From NCBI RefSeq assembly GCF_000455125.1, contig NZ_AUWR01000031.1, positions 1-37,902 of the forward strand: a DNA stretch of 37,902 nucleotides, in the 5' to 3' direction. Below the pieces are notes generated by a model. That model worked only from the letters and a program-made list of their open reading frames with translations, was not told where the DNA came from and made no database searches. Position numbers and translations under genes: made by a program. Positions 7,042 through 16,536 of this stretch are shown one piece after another. This DNA is from Mycobacterium sp. UM_WGJ (GTDB taxonomy: Bacteria; Actinomycetota; Actinomycetes; Mycobacteriales; Mycobacteriaceae). Numbering within the stretch: position 1 is the first letter of the stretch; every line of letters starts with the position of its first letter.

Positions 7042-8388
7042 ATGCGTGGTATGCCTGAAGTCGTGTCCGACGGACTGTTCGACCTCAGCGGCGCCCCGGC
7101 GCCCGAACCGCACGGATCCGGTGCCACCTCCACTCCGTTGGCGGTGCGGATGCGTCCGGCGTCCCTCGACGAGGTGGTCGGCCAGGATCACCTGCTGGGG
7201 CAGGGCTCCCCGCTGCGTCGGCTGGTCGATGGCTCCGGGGCGGCCTCGGTCATCCTCTACGGTCCGCCCGGGACCGGAAAGACCACGCTGGCCTCACTGA
7301 TCTCCGGTGCCACCGGACGACGATTCGAGGCGCTCTCAGCCCTGAGCGCCGGGGTCAAGGAAGTGCGCGCCGTGATCGACACCGCCCGACGCGCGGCCGC
7401 GTACGGCGAACAGACCGTGCTGTTCATCGATGAGGTGCACCGGTTCTCCAAAACCCAGCAGGATGCATTGCTGGCCGCGGTGGAGAACCGGGTGGTGCTG
7501 TTGGTGGCCGCAACCACCGAGAACCCGTCGTTCTCGGTGGTCGCCCCGCTGCTGAGCCGGTCGCTGATCCTGCAGCTGCGGCCACTGGAGCCCGAGGACA
7601 TCGCGGCGGTGCTGCGGCGCGCCATCGACGACGAGCGCGGCCTGGGCGGACGCATCGAGGTGGCGCCCGACGCCGTCGACCTGCTGGTTCGGCTGGCCGC
7701 CGGCGATGCCCGCCGGGCCTTGACCGCACTGGAAGTGGCGGCTGAGGCGGGCCGACGGGTGACCGTGGAGATCGTCGAGGGATCCCTGGACCAGGCCGCG
7801 GTGCGCTACGACCGCGATGGTGATCAGCACTACGACGTGATCAGTGCGTTCATCAAGTCGGTGCGCGGCTCCGACGTCGACGCCGCGCTGCACTACCTGG
7901 CCCGGATGCTGGTGGCAGGGGAGGACCCACGGTTCATCGCCCGTCGGCTGATGATTCTGGCCAGCGAAGACATCGGGATGGGCGATCCGACCGCGCTGCA
8001 GACCGCGGTGGCCGCGGCGCAGACCGTCGCGCTGATCGGCATGCCCGAGGCGCAATTGACCCTGGCGCACGCCACCGTGCATCTGGCAACAGCGCCGAAG
8101 TCCAACGCGGTGACCGCCGCGCTGGGCGCGGCCATGGCCGACATCCGGGCCGGCAAGGCCGGGGCGGTTCCGGCGCACCTGCGCGACGGGCACTATGCGG
8201 GAGCGCAGTCCCTGGGCAATGCGGTCGGTTACCGGTACGCCCACGACCATCCAGACGGCGTTGTGCCGCAACAATATCCACCCGATGAGCTGGTCGGGGT
8301 GGACTACTACCAACCCACCGGCCGGGGTGCGGAACGCGAGATCGGCGGGCGGTTGGCACGACTCAGGGCCATCATCCGGCGCCGCTAG
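7042..8388 (+). CDS. rarA: Replication-associated recombination protein A (RarA/MgsA AAA+ ATPase)
   Basis: A 448-residue clamp-loader-like AAA+ ATPase, the orthologue of Rv2559c. RarA acts at stalled replication forks and single-stranded DNA junctions. The Walker A motif GPPGTGKT is at 74-81, Walker B VLFIDE at 126-131 and sensor-1 TTEN at 159-161. The C-terminal half holds the MgsA tetramerisation domain ([20 protein letters not shown], then [10 protein letters not shown]). The length is normal. The ATG at 7042 has no clear ribosome-binding site; the ATG at 7051 (MPEVVSDG) fits the family start better. It lies 43 bases after the alcohol dehydrogenase. A pseudogene on the other strand begins 20 bases past its stop. 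Confidence 0.95.
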   Translation: MRGMPEVVSDGLFDLSGAPAPEPHGSGATSTPLAVRMRPASLDEVVGQDHLLGQGSPLRRLVDGSGAASVILYGPPGTGKTTLASLISGATGRRFEALSALSAGVKEVRAVIDTARRAAAYGEQTVLFIDEVHRFSKTQQDALLAAVENRVVLLVAATTENPSFSVVAPLLSRSLILQLRPLEPEDIAAVLRRAIDDERGLGGRIEVAPDAVDLLVRLAAGDARRALTALEVAAEAGRRVTVEIVEGSLDQAAVRYDRDGDQHYDVISAFIKSVRGSDVDAALHYLARMLVAGEDPRFIARRLMILASEDIGMGDPTALQTAVAAAQTVALIGMPEAQLTLAHATVHLATAPKSNAVTAALGAAMADIRAGKAGAVPAHLRDGHYAGAQSLGNAVGYRYAHDHPDGVVPQQYPPDELVGVDYYQPTGRGAEREIGGRLARLRAIIRRR

Positions 8389-8408
8389 CTCACCAGGCGT
8401 GCTTTTCG

Positions 8409-9008
8409 TCAGCCGGCCGAGCCGGCTTGGCCCAGCCAATCGGCCAGCGAGCGCCCGGCGTCGAGGACGTGTTGCTCGGCGATGGCGCGCGATGCCTCCG
8501 CGTCGCCAGTGGCCAGCGCCGTGACCAGCTTGCGGTGGTCTTCCAGTGAATGGTGCTCGTGCTCGGGAAACACCGTCAGGAAGTTCGTCGGTACCACCCG
8601 CGCCGCATGCCGGATCTGGATGAGCAGCTGCGGCGAATGCGCGGCCCGGTGAATCTCCTGGTGAAACTCCCAGTTGGCGTCGCCGATGGCGTCCGAGCCG
8701 CGTAGGGCCTCGACGTCGGCGACCAGCGTCCGCAGGCGCTCGACTTCGGTGGGGGAGATCCGCTCGGCGGCCCAGGCGGCGGCCTGCCCGGTCAGCACGC
8801 CCAGGATGGTGAAACTGTCCAGCACATCCTCGGGGCGAATCCCGATCACGGTGACGCCGCTGCGCGGTGCGACCTCCACCAGGCCTTCGTAGGACAACTC
8901 CAGCAGGGCCTCGCGCACCGGTGTGCGGCTGGTGGCGAACTCGGTGGTGATGGCGTCGAGGTCGAGGCGGGTTCCGGGCGCCAGTTCACCGGTGATGCTC
9001 TCGGAGCT
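8409..9008 (-). pseudogene. GntR-family (FCD) regulator, 5'-truncated
   Basis: The frame encodes the C-terminal part of a GntR/FadR-type repressor. The end of the winged helix (ITGELAPGTRLDLDAITTE, then FATSRTPVREALLELSYEGLV) is followed by an FCD ligand-binding domain with the metal-site pattern NWEFHQEIHRAAHS and a later EDHRKLVTAL. The opening of the HTH domain is missing. In this frame similarity runs up to ESITGELAPG near 9000, and a TAG stop follows at 9015-9017. No usable start exists above the GTG at 8918, which would remove the first helices of the DNA-binding domain. From about 9001 rightward the sequence belongs to a truncated monooxygenase on the other strand. The gene is therefore probably a remnant, although a truncated FCD protein might still be made. 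Confidence 0.75.
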
Positions 9009-9414
9009 GATGAACTACGACTTCGCCCAGCACAACCTCGACGACCCGATCACCGACGAGTTGATCGCCTCGGTGTCGGGAATCCGCGGCCTGGTGCAGA
9101 ACCTGCGCACTCACATCGGCGGTGACATCACACTGCGCGACCTGGCCGGGCATCGGGCCACGCTGCTACAGGGACCACGCTTTGTCGGCACCGGAGCCCA
9201 AGTCGCCGACCAGATGGAGGAGTGGTTCCACGGCGGCGCCTGCGACGGATTCGTCTTGGCCGCAACGCATTCACCGGGCTCCTATGAGGATGTGGTGCGG
9301 ATGGTCGTCCCGGAGCTGCAGCGCCGCGGACTGTTCCGCACCCACTACGAAGGCAACACCCTGCGTGAGCACCTGGGCCTGCCCCGGCCCGCCGCGGCCG
9401 CCGTACCGGCATGA
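9001..9414 (+). pseudogene. C-terminal remnant of an NtaA/SnaA/DszA-type flavin monooxygenase
   Basis: About 137 codons encode the C-terminal third of a luciferase-like monooxygenase of the nitrilotriacetate/dibenzothiophene-sulfone type. Recognisable parts are GPRFVGTGAQVADQMEEWF, GACDGFVLAATHSPGSYEDV and VVPELQRRGLFRTHYEGNTLRE, the standard ending of this family. A full member has about 440 residues, so roughly 300 are missing along with the flavin-binding barrel start. Upstream of about 9001 the same frame runs into the antisense of the GntR gene. The in-frame GTG at 8923 and ATG at 8995 would only make a chimera. The stop overlaps the CoA-transferase start (ATGA), which shows that the two were once one operon. 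Confidence 0.8.
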
Positions 9415-10607
9415 CAGGCGCGATGCTGGCCGGCATCCGGGTGCTCGACCTGGCCACCTTGGCAGCGGCGCCGCTGGTGGCCACCTATCTCGGCGAGTTC
9501 GGTGCCGACGTCATCAAGGTCGAGCAACCCGGCTCCGGGGACCCGATCCGCGGCTGGGGCAATCAGCGCGACGGCGTCGGGCTGATGTGGAAGTCGGTGT
9601 CGCGCAACAAGCGCTCGATCACCTGCAACCTACGACTGCCCGAAGGCCAGGATCTGGTGCGCAAGCTGGTGGCCCACTCCGATGTGGTGATCGCCAACAC
9701 CCGTCCACAGACCCTGCGCGCGTGGGGGTTGGACTACGAGGCGTTGCGGGCGGTCAACGACCGCATCGTGATGCTGCACATCACCGGCTTCGGGCTCTCC
9801 GGTCCCAGGAGTGAGAGGCCGGGCTTCGGCACGCTCGGTGAGGCGATGAGCGGCTTTGCCAACATCACCGGTGAAACCGACGGCCCACCCACGCTGCCGC
9901 CGTTCATGCTGGCCGACGGCGTCGCGTCGCTGAATGCCGCCTACGCGGTGATGATGGCGCTGTATCACCGCGACATGCACGGCGCGTCGGGTCAGCTGAT
10001 CGACGTCAACCTCATTGACCCGCTGGCTCGCCTGCTCGAGCAGACCCTGCTCGGCTACGACCAACTCGGTCTGGTGCCGACCAGAGCCGGCAACCGCTGG
10101 GACATCTCGGCGCCGCGCAACACCTACCGCACCGCCGACGGCCGCTGGCTGGCCATGTCGGGCAGTTCACCGGCGTTGGCACTGCGGGTGTTTCGGGCGA
10201 TCGGGCGCGCCGACCTGGTGGACGACGCCGACTTCAGCGACCCGCAGCGCCGGCTGGCCCGCGCCCGCGAAGTCGATCAGGTGGTCGCCGACTGGGTGGC
10301 CACCAAGACCCTGGATGAAGCCATGGCGGTGTTCGACGCCAAACAGGTCGCGGCCGCAGCGGTATATGACATCACCGACCTGGTCGCCGACGAGCAGCTG
10401 GCGCATCGCGAAGTCTTCGTCAAGGTCGACGACGACGAACTCGGCGCCATGACCGTCCAGGCCCCGGTGCCGCGCTTCTCCGACGCGACCGGGCGCGTCG
10501 AACACCTGGGCCCTCGCCTGGGGGAGCACAACACCGAGGTCTACCGCGAACTGCTCGACCTCACCTCATCCGACATCGACGACCTGCACGCCCGCGGCGT
10601 GTTGTGA
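9411..10607 (+). CDS. Class III (CaiB/BaiF) CoA-transferase
   Basis: A 398-residue family III CoA-transferase, which moves CoA between organic acids through enzyme-bound aspartyl-CoA intermediates. The N-terminal AGIRVLDLATLAAAP segment and GADVIKVEQPGSGDPIR are typical. The catalytic Asp is D169 (FMLADGVAS), the same number as in formyl-CoA transferase. The length is normal. The ATG overlaps the stop of the truncated monooxygenase by four bases, and a malyl-CoA-lyase-like gene follows 28 bases later. In the 3-hydroxypropionate bicycle of Chloroflexus a class III CoA-transferase and a malyl-CoA lyase act on C4-C5 dicarboxylic acids, so a similar pairing is possible here. The actual substrates are unknown. 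Confidence 0.88.
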   Translation: MTGAMLAGIRVLDLATLAAAPLVATYLGEFGADVIKVEQPGSGDPIRGWGNQRDGVGLMWKSVSRNKRSITCNLRLPEGQDLVRKLVAHSDVVIANTRPQTLRAWGLDYEALRAVNDRIVMLHITGFGLSGPRSERPGFGTLGEAMSGFANITGETDGPPTLPPFMLADGVASLNAAYAVMMALYHRDMHGASGQLIDVNLIDPLARLLEQTLLGYDQLGLVPTRAGNRWDISAPRNTYRTADGRWLAMSGSSPALALRVFRAIGRADLVDDADFSDPQRRLARAREVDQVVADWVATKTLDEAMAVFDAKQVAAAAVYDITDLVADEQLAHREVFVKVDDDELGAMTVQAPVPRFSDATGRVEHLGPRLGEHNTEVYRELLDLTSSDIDDLHARGVL

Positions 10608-10619
10608 CCCCCGAACCTC

Positions 10620-10627
10620 AAGGAGAG
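10620..10627 (+). promoter_or_regulatory. Shine-Dalgarno site of the lyase gene
   Basis: AAGGAGAG sits about 8 bases before the ATG at 10636. It is one of the strongest ribosome-binding sites in the window and fixes this start. Confidence 0.7.
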
Positions 10628-10635
10628 ATCGCCCC

Positions 10636-11541
10636 ATGCTGTTGCGCCGTTCCGAGTTGGCCGTGCCCGCTGCCAACCACAACATGTTCGCCAAGGCGGC
10701 CGCCTCGCAGGCAGACCTGGTCTTCCTCGACCTGGAGGATGCGACCGCGCCCGCCGAGAAAGTCGGCGCCCGCGCCAAGGTGATCACCGCGCTGAACGAC
10801 CTGGACTGGGGACGCACCGCGCGCGCCATCCGGATCAACGGTCTAGATACGCAGTGGTGCCACGATGACATCATCGAGGTGGTCACCGCCGCCGGCCACA
10901 ACCTGGACACCATCGTCGTCCCCAAAGCCTGCACCGCCCGCGACGTCTGGTGGGTCGACCTGCTGCTCACCCAGCTGGAGGCCAAACTCGGCCTGGAACA
11001 CCAGATCCGCCTCGAGGTGCTCATCGAGGAGGTCGAGGGGCTGGCCAACGCCGAGGAGATCGCCAAGGCCAGTCCGCGGATCGACGCGCTGATCTTCGGA
11101 GTCGGCGACTTCTCGCTGTCGCAGGGCGCGCGGGTGGACACCAACTTCGTACCGATCTGGGACTACCCGGGCGACTTCTGGCACTACGCCCGCAACAAGG
11201 TGGTTGTCGCGGCCCGCATCGCCGGCATCGAGGCCATCGACTCGCCCTACCCCGACTACGCAAACCGCGACGGCTACGAATCCGAGGCCCGCCGGTCCTC
11301 GCTGTACGGCTTCACTGGCAAGTGGGCGATTCACCCCACCCAGATCCCGGTCGCCAACGCGGTGTTCTCGCCGACCGCCCAGGAGATCGCGCTGGCTGAA
11401 CGCAACATGGCCGCCTACCGCGAGGGTGAGGCGAAGGGGCTGGGCGCGGTCGGGGTCGACGGCGTGCTGGTTGACGCCGCGCACGTCAAGATGGCGCAGA
11501 ACACCCTGGCGCGGGTAGCCCTGATAAACGGGGAGCGCTGA
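10636..11541 (+). CDS. Malyl-CoA/methylmalyl-CoA lyase-like protein (HpcH/HpaI-CitE superfamily)
   Basis: A 301-residue TIM-barrel lyase that, in its family, cleaves or forms 3-hydroxyacyl-CoA thioesters such as malyl-CoA or citramalyl-CoA with Mg2+. RRSELAVPAANHNMFAKAA at 4-22, the acidic LDLEDA with E34 and D35, and RINGLDT with R66 match the substrate and metal sites. The C-terminal half (FGVGDFSLSQGAR, then GFTGKWAIHPTQI) follows L-malyl-CoA/beta-methylmalyl-CoA lyases closely, more so than the shorter CitE proteins. It is the last gene of a run with the CoA-transferase and the truncated monooxygenase. Cleavage would release acetyl-CoA or propionyl-CoA plus glyoxylate, or pyruvate for a citramalyl-CoA substrate. 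Which of these applies cannot be read from the sequence. Confidence 0.85.
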   Translation: MLLRRSELAVPAANHNMFAKAAASQADLVFLDLEDATAPAEKVGARAKVITALNDLDWGRTARAIRINGLDTQWCHDDIIEVVTAAGHNLDTIVVPKACTARDVWWVDLLLTQLEAKLGLEHQIRLEVLIEEVEGLANAEEIAKASPRIDALIFGVGDFSLSQGARVDTNFVPIWDYPGDFWHYARNKVVVAARIAGIEAIDSPYPDYANRDGYESEARRSSLYGFTGKWAIHPTQIPVANAVFSPTAQEIALAERNMAAYREGEAKGLGAVGVDGVLVDAAHVKMAQNTLARVALINGER

Positions 11542-11580
11542 CTCCGCCCGAGAGTGGCGGCGGCCCCTACCCTGGAGCTG

Positions 11581-11991
11581 GTGAACACCGAAGTGCTCGA
11601 CATCGACACCTCGCGGCGTCGCACCGTCGACCTCACCGATGAGGTGCGGTCGTTCTGTGCCCGCCACGGTGACGGGCTGTGCAACGTCTTCGTGCCGCAT
11701 GCGACGGCCGGGGTGGCGATCATCGAGACCGGCGCCGGCTCGGACTCCGACCTGGTCGACACGCTCGAGCGGCTCTTGCCGCGCGATGACCGCTACCGGC
11801 ACGCGCACGGCTCGCCCGGGCACGGCGCCGATCACGTGCTGCCGGCGATCGTGGCACCGTCGATCACGGTTCCGGTAGCCGGCGGTGAGCCGCTGCTGGG
11901 CATCTGGCAGTCGGTGGTGCTGGTCGACCTGAACCGCGACAACCCTCGTCGAAGTGTGCGGTTGAGCTTTGTCGGCGCCGCCGCCACCTGA
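11581..11991 (+). CDS. YjbQ/UPF0047 family protein (Rv2556c-like)
   Basis: A 136-residue protein of the UPF0047/YjbQ family, some members of which show weak thiamine-phosphate synthase activity; the true role is unsettled. HATAGVAIIETGAG near residues 40-53 and the GHGADHVLPAIVAPS and PVAGGEPLLGIWQSVVLVDLN blocks are the family signature. The closest protein I recall is M. tuberculosis Rv2556c, which also precedes alaS. The GTG at 11581 (VNTEVLDIDT) has GGAG a few bases upstream and fits the Rv2556c start. The frame also stays open to a GTG at 11554, which would add nine residues. Its neighbour alaS begins 84 bases after its stop. Confidence 0.85.
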   Translation: MNTEVLDIDTSRRRTVDLTDEVRSFCARHGDGLCNVFVPHATAGVAIIETGAGSDSDLVDTLERLLPRDDRYRHAHGSPGHGADHVLPAIVAPSITVPVAGGEPLLGIWQSVVLVDLNRDNPRRSVRLSFVGAAAT

Positions 11992-12037
11992 GGATCCTTG
12001 CCTGCAGAGAACCCGATCGGCAGCCCGGTACTGTAGT

Positions 12038-12060
12038 GCCGTCTAAACGGATGAGACGGC
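12038..12060 (+). promoter_or_regulatory. Small hairpin in the alaS leader
   Basis: GCCGTCT (12038-12044) and AGACGGC (12054-12060) form a 7-bp stem with a 9-nt loop, directly before the GGGAAG ribosome-binding site of alaS. TACTGT at 12029-12034 could be the -10 element. No T-box features are present. A role in alaS control is speculative. Confidence 0.35.
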
Positions 12061-12075
12061 GGGAAGCGATAGATA

Positions 12076-14769
12076 GTGCAGACACACGAGATCAGGAAAC
12101 GCTTCCTCGATCACTTCGTGAAAGCGGGCCACACCGAGGTGCCCAGCGCTTCGGTGATCCTGGATGACCCCAACCTGTTGTTCATCAACGCCGGCATGGT
12201 GCAGTTCGTGCCGTTCTTCTTGGGTCAGCGCACCCCGCCGTACGCCACCGCCACCAGCATCCAGAAGTGCATCCGCACGCCGGATATCGACGAGGTGGGC
12301 ATCACCACCCGGCACAACACCTTCTTCCAGATGGCCGGCAACTTCTCGTTCGGCGACTACTTCAAGCGCGGTGCGATCGAGCTGGCCTGGACGCTGCTGA
12401 CGGGCAGCGTCGCCGACGGTGGTTACGGACTCGACCCCGAACGGCTGTGGGCCACCGTCTATCTCGACGACGACGAGGCCATCGCGTTGTGGCAGGAGAT
12501 CGCGGGACTGCCGCTTGAGCGGATCCAGCGCCGTGGCATGGCCGACAACTACTGGTCGATGGGCATCCCCGGGCCCTGCGGCCCGTCGTCGGAGATCTAC
12601 TACGACCGCGGCCCGGAGTTCGGTGTCGACGGCGGCCCGGTGGCCAACGAGGACCGCTACATCGAGATCTGGAACCTCGTTTTCATGCAGAACGAGCGCG
12701 GCGAGGGCACCTCCAAGGAGGACTTCGAGATCCTCGGGCCGCTGCCGCGCCAGAACATCGACACCGGCATGGGCATCGAGCGGGTCGCCTTCCTGCTGCA
12801 GGGCGTGCACAACGTGTACGAGACCGACCTGGTAAGGCCGGTCATCGATCTGGTGGCCACTCGCGCGCCGCGTGGCTACAACAGCGGCAATGACGCCGAC
12901 GACGTGCGATACCGGATCATCGCCGACCACTCCCGCACCGCGGCCATCCTGATCGGCGACGGCGTGAGCCCCGGCAACGACGGCCGCGGCTACGTGCTGC
13001 GCCGGTTGCTGCGCCGGGTGATCCGCTCGGCCAAACTGCTGGGCATCGAAGGCCCGATCGTCGGCGACCTGATGGCTACCGTGCGCGATGCCATGGGTCC
13101 GTCGTATCCGGAACTGGTCACCGACTTCGACCGGATCAGCCGGATCGCGGTTGCCGAGGAGACCGCGTTCAACCGCACCCTGACCTCGGGCTCGAAGCTG
13201 TTCGAGGACGCGGCGGCAGCCACCCGGTCTGCCGGGGTCACCGTGCTCTCCGGCAGCGACGCCTTCGCCCTGCACGACACCTACGGATTCCCGATCGAAC
13301 TCACGCTGGAGATGGCCTCGGAGGCCGGCCTGCAGGTCGACGAGGCCGGGTTCCGCACGCTGATGGCCGAGCAGCGGCAGCGGGCCAAGGCCGACGCCGC
13401 CGCGCGCAAGCACGCCCACGCCGACCTGAGCGCCTACCGGGAGCTGATCGACGCCGGACCCACCGAGTTCACCGGGTTCGACGAGCTCACCACCGAAGGC
13501 CGCATCCTGGGCATCTTCGTCGACGGCAAGCGGGTGCCGGTGGTATCGCACGAGGACCAGAAGGGCATGGCCGCCGATCGCATCGAGCTGGTGTTGGACC
13601 GCACCCCGCTCTACGCCGAGGCCGGCGGACAGATCGCCGACGCCGGCACCATCAGTGCCGGGGCTGCCCAGGCGACGGTCACCGACGTGCAGAAGATCGC
13701 CCAGACACTGTTCGTGCACCGGGTCAACGTCGAGTCCGGCGAATTCGTCGAGGGTGACACGGTCACTGCAGCGGTGGACCAGGGCTGGCGCAAGGGGGCC
13801 ACCCAGGGCCACTCGGGCACCCACATGGTGCACGCCGCGCTGCGGCAGGTGTTGGGGCCCAATGCGGTTCAGGCCGGCTCGCTGAACCGGCCCGGTTATC
13901 TGCGGTTCGACTTCAACTGGCAGGGCGCGCTCAGCGATGAGCAACGCCGCCAAGTTGAGGAGGTCACCAACGAGGCGGTGCAGGCCGACTTCGAGGTACA
14001 CACCTTCACCGAAGAACTCGAGAAGGCCAAGGCCATGGGCGCCATGGCGATGTTCGGCGAGAAGTACCCCGAGAAGGTGCGCGTCGTCGAGATCGGCGGG
14101 CCGTTCTCGCTGGAACTGTGTGGCGGCACCCACGTGCATAACTCGGCGCAGATCGGTCCGGTGACCATCCTGGGAGAGTCGTCGGTCGGCTCCGGTGTGC
14201 GCCGTGTCGAGGCCTATGTCGGGCTGGACTCGTTCCGGCATCTGGCCAAGGAGCGGGCGCTGATGGCGGGGCTGGCCTCGTCGTTGAAGGTGCCCTCCGA
14301 GGAAGTGCCGGCCCGGGTGGCCAACCTGGTCGAGCGACTCAAGGCCGCCGAGAAGGAACTGGACCGCGCCCGGCTGGCCAGTGCCCGAGCGGCCGCGGTG
14401 AACGCCGCCGCCGGCGCCGAACAAATCGGTAACGTGCGCTTGGTGGCGCAGCGGATGTCGGGCGGAATCGGCGCAGGCGACCTGCGTTCGCTGGTCGGCG
14501 ACATCCGCGGCAAGCTGGGGGAGACGCCCGCGGTGGTGGCTCTCATCGCCGATGGTGACGACAGCGTTCCCTACGTGGTGGCCGCCAACGCCGGCGCGCA
14601 AGAGCTCGGGTTGCGCGCCGACGACCTGGTCAAGGAGTTGGCGGCGGCGGTGTCCGGCCGCGGCGGCGGCAAGGCCGATCTGGCGCAGGGCTCCGGTAAG
14701 GACCCCGCCGGGATCGAGGCCGCGCTCGCGGCGATCCGCGCGTCGGTCGCCCGGAGCGCGCCGGCGTGA
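12076..14769 (+). CDS. alaS: Alanine--tRNA ligase (AlaRS)
   Basis: An 897-residue class II synthetase that charges tRNA-Ala and edits Ser/Gly mischarges. The catalytic domain covers about 1-450, with [12 protein letters not shown] and [19 protein letters not shown]. The editing domain carries the zinc ligands H579 and H583 (HSGTH) and C682 and H686 (CGGTH), followed by the DHHA1-type C-terminal domain ([26 protein letters not shown]). Its length is close to the 904 residues of M. tuberculosis AlaRS. The GTG start ([10 protein letters not shown]) matches the family and is preceded by GGGAAG. It is first in a tight unit, because its stop overlaps the ruvX GTG by four bases. Confidence 0.97.
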   Translation: MQTHEIRKRFLDHFVKAGHTEVPSASVILDDPNLLFINAGMVQFVPFFLGQRTPPYATATSIQKCIRTPDIDEVGITTRHNTFFQMAGNFSFGDYFKRGAIELAWTLLTGSVADGGYGLDPERLWATVYLDDDEAIALWQEIAGLPLERIQRRGMADNYWSMGIPGPCGPSSEIYYDRGPEFGVDGGPVANEDRYIEIWNLVFMQNERGEGTSKEDFEILGPLPRQNIDTGMGIERVAFLLQGVHNVYETDLVRPVIDLVATRAPRGYNSGNDADDVRYRIIADHSRTAAILIGDGVSPGNDGRGYVLRRLLRRVIRSAKLLGIEGPIVGDLMATVRDAMGPSYPELVTDFDRISRIAVAEETAFNRTLTSGSKLFEDAAAATRSAGVTVLSGSDAFALHDTYGFPIELTLEMASEAGLQVDEAGFRTLMAEQRQRAKADAAARKHAHADLSAYRELIDAGPTEFTGFDELTTEGRILGIFVDGKRVPVVSHEDQKGMAADRIELVLDRTPLYAEAGGQIADAGTISAGAAQATVTDVQKIAQTLFVHRVNVESGEFVEGDTVTAAVDQGWRKGATQGHSGTHMVHAALRQVLGPNAVQAGSLNRPGYLRFDFNWQGALSDEQRRQVEEVTNEAVQADFEVHTFTEELEKAKAMGAMAMFGEKYPEKVRVVEIGGPFSLELCGGTHVHNSAQIGPVTILGESSVGSGVRRVEAYVGLDSFRHLAKERALMAGLASSLKVPSEEVPARVANLVERLKAAEKELDRARLASARAAAVNAAAGAEQIGNVRLVAQRMSGGIGAGDLRSLVGDIRGKLGETPAVVALIADGDDSVPYVVAANAGAQELGLRADDLVKELAAAVSGRGGGKADLAQGSGKDPAGIEAALAAIRASVARSAPA

Positions 14770-15290
14770 CCTCACCCCACCATCGCACCCCGGACCGGCC
14801 CGGCAGGTCGGACGATCCCGGGCGCGGGCGACGACTCGGGGTGGATGTGGGCAGTGTGCGGATCGGAGTGTCGTGTAGCGACCCCGACGGACTCTTGGCG
14901 ACCCCGGTAGAGACCGTGCGACGACACGCGTCGGGCTCGCACCTGCGCCGACTGGCTGACCTTGCCGACGAATATGACGTCGTCGAAGTGGTGGTGGGCT
15001 TGCCGCGCACCCTGGCCGACCGGGCCGGCTCGGCCGCCGCGGACGCCATCGCGGTGGCTGACGACCTGGCCCGGGTATTGGCCCAGCGACGTCGGCTCGC
15101 CCCGGTGCGGCTGGCCGACGAGCGGCTGAGCACGGTCAGCGCGGCGCGGTCACTGCACCAGGCCGGGATGCGTTCCAAACGTCAGCGTTCGGTGATCGAC
15201 CAGGCCGCCGCGGTGACGATTTTGCAGAGCTGGCTCGACCAGCGCCGGGCCCTGGGCGCGCCGGCCCCGACGGAGGACGACGATGTCTGA
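14766..15290 (+). CDS. ruvX: Putative pre-16S rRNA nuclease / Holliday-junction resolvase-like YqgF (RuvX)
   Basis: A 174-residue YqgF/RuvX protein with an RNase H-like fold. E. coli YqgF is implicated in 16S rRNA 5' maturation, and M. tuberculosis RuvX has been linked to Holliday-junction cleavage. [11 protein letters not shown] near residues 26-36 supplies the first catalytic Asp, [13 protein letters not shown] the middle block, and [11 protein letters not shown] plus [15 protein letters not shown] the C-terminal acidic residues. About 20 Pro/Arg-rich residues precede the domain. It starts with GTGA overlapping the alaS stop and overlaps mltG by 8 bases, so its translation is coupled on both sides. 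Confidence 0.92.
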   Translation: MTSPHHRTPDRPGRSDDPGRGRRLGVDVGSVRIGVSCSDPDGLLATPVETVRRHASGSHLRRLADLADEYDVVEVVVGLPRTLADRAGSAAADAIAVADDLARVLAQRRRLAPVRLADERLSTVSAARSLHQAGMRSKRQRSVIDQAAAVTILQSWLDQRRALGAPAPTEDDDV

Positions 15291-16536
15291 CGACCAGTTC
15301 GGGAAGAAGGCCAGACCGGCGGCGGTAGGGCCGCCGAGGCGCCGGATGAGCCGCACCCAGCGGGCCCGGGAGAACCGGCGGCGACGCCAGCTCAACCGGC
15401 ACCGCCGCATCGCCCGGGGCCTCGGTGTGGCGCTGATCGTCCTGGTCGCGATCGCCGGGGTCTTCGTGGGGTCCAAGTACTGGCACTCCAGTGGTCCCGT
15501 CGTCGACTTCACCGGTGACGGCGGCCAGCAGGTGCTGATCGAGGTGCACGAGGGCGACTTCACCACCGCGATCGCCGAAACCATGCTGGAGGCGGGGGTG
15601 ATCGCCAACGTCGGGACGTTCCTGAGCGCCGCGCAGGGCAACTCCGCCATCGCGGCGATCCAGCCCGGCTTCTACCGCTTGCGGGCCGAGATCCCAGCCG
15701 CCACTGCGGTGCAGCAGCTCAGCGACCCGGAGAATCGGGTGGGCAAGCTGGTGATTCCGGAGGGTCGTCAACTCGACGACACCACCGACATGAAGACCGA
15801 CCGGGTGACTCCTGGAGTGTTCACCCTCATCGCCGAGGCCAGCTGCCTGGACCTCAACGGTGAACGTACCTGTCTCAAGGCCCAGGATCTGCGCCGCGCC
15901 GCGGAGATCGAGACGCCGCAGGCACTGTCGGTGCCCGAGTGGGCCTTGGGGCCGGTCAGCAAGATGGGGCGCGACCACCGTCGCATCGAGGGGCTGATCA
16001 CGGCGGGCACCTGGAACGTCGACCCGACCGCGTCGGCGCCTACCGTGCTGGCGAAATTGATCAGCCAAAGCAGTGCGGAGTTGGACAGGTCCGGCCTGCC
16101 GGGCACTGCCGTGCAGCTGGGCATGACTCCCTACGAGATGCTGGTGGTGGCTTCACTGGTGCAACGTGAAGCGCTGCCGCGCGACTTCGCCAAGGTGGCC
16201 CGGGTGATCGACAACCGGCTGGGGGAGCCGCAGCGGCTGGAGTTCGATTCGACGGTCAACTATCCGCTGGACCGCCAGGAGGTGGCCACCACCGACGCCG
16301 ACCGGGCCAAGGTGACGCCGTGGAACACGTACGCGTCCGAAGGTCTGCCGGCCACTCCGATCTGCTCACCGGGCACCGACGCCCTGCATGCCGCTGAGCA
16401 TCCGGAGCCGGGCGACTGGCTGTACTTTGTGACGATCGACAAGGATGGCACCACTTTGTTCACGCACAACTACCAGCAGCACCTGACCAACATCGAGATG
16501 GCGCTGGACAACGGTGTCCTCGACAGCTCCCGCTGA
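15283..16536 (+). CDS. mltG: Endolytic peptidoglycan transglycosylase MltG
   Basis: A 417-residue membrane protein of the YceG/MltG family (Rv2553c), which cuts nascent glycan strands and so limits their length. An Arg-rich cytoplasmic N terminus of about 45 residues precedes one transmembrane helix (about 46-62). A LysM-like subdomain follows, then the catalytic domain with E296 in the [10 protein letters not shown] motif and [23 protein letters not shown]. The C-terminal [10 protein letters not shown] and DWLYFV motifs are also typical. ATG 15283 has GGAGGA shortly upstream. The gene overlaps ruvX by 8 bases and aroE by 23 bases, which keeps the mycobacterial alaS-ruvX-mltG-aroE order. Confidence 0.94.
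   Translation: MSDDQFGKKARPAAVGPPRRRMSRTQRARENRRRRQLNRHRRIARGLGVALIVLVAIAGVFVGSKYWHSSGPVVDFTGDGGQQVLIEVHEGDFTTAIAETMLEAGVIANVGTFLSAAQGNSAIAAIQPGFYRLRAEIPAATAVQQLSDPENRVGKLVIPEGRQLDDTTDMKTDRVTPGVFTLIAEASCLDLNGERTCLKAQDLRRAAEIETPQALSVPEWALGPVSKMGRDHRRIEGLITAGTWNVDPTASAPTVLAKLISQSSAELDRSGLPGTAVQLGMTPYEMLVVASLVQREALPRDFAKVARVIDNRLGEPQRLEFDSTVNYPLDRQEVATTDADRAKVTPWNTYASEGLPATPICSPGTDALHAAEHPEPGDWLYFVTIDKDGTTLFTHNYQQHLTNIEMALDNGVLDSSR

Noticed and set aside
8923-9000. Upstream part of the rightward frame leading into the monooxygenase remnant
   Set aside because: It is antisense to the GntR coding sequence and does not resemble the monooxygenase family, so it was not taken as a genuine N terminus.
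12001-12075. T-box leader before alaS
   Set aside because: Only a 7-bp hairpin is present; there is no T-box sequence, specifier loop or terminator/antiterminator.
12043-14775. A 910-residue open frame antisense to alaS
   Set aside because: AlaRS in the sense frame is complete with all motifs. The antisense product is His/Gly/Val/Arg-rich without domains, a usual effect of high GC content.
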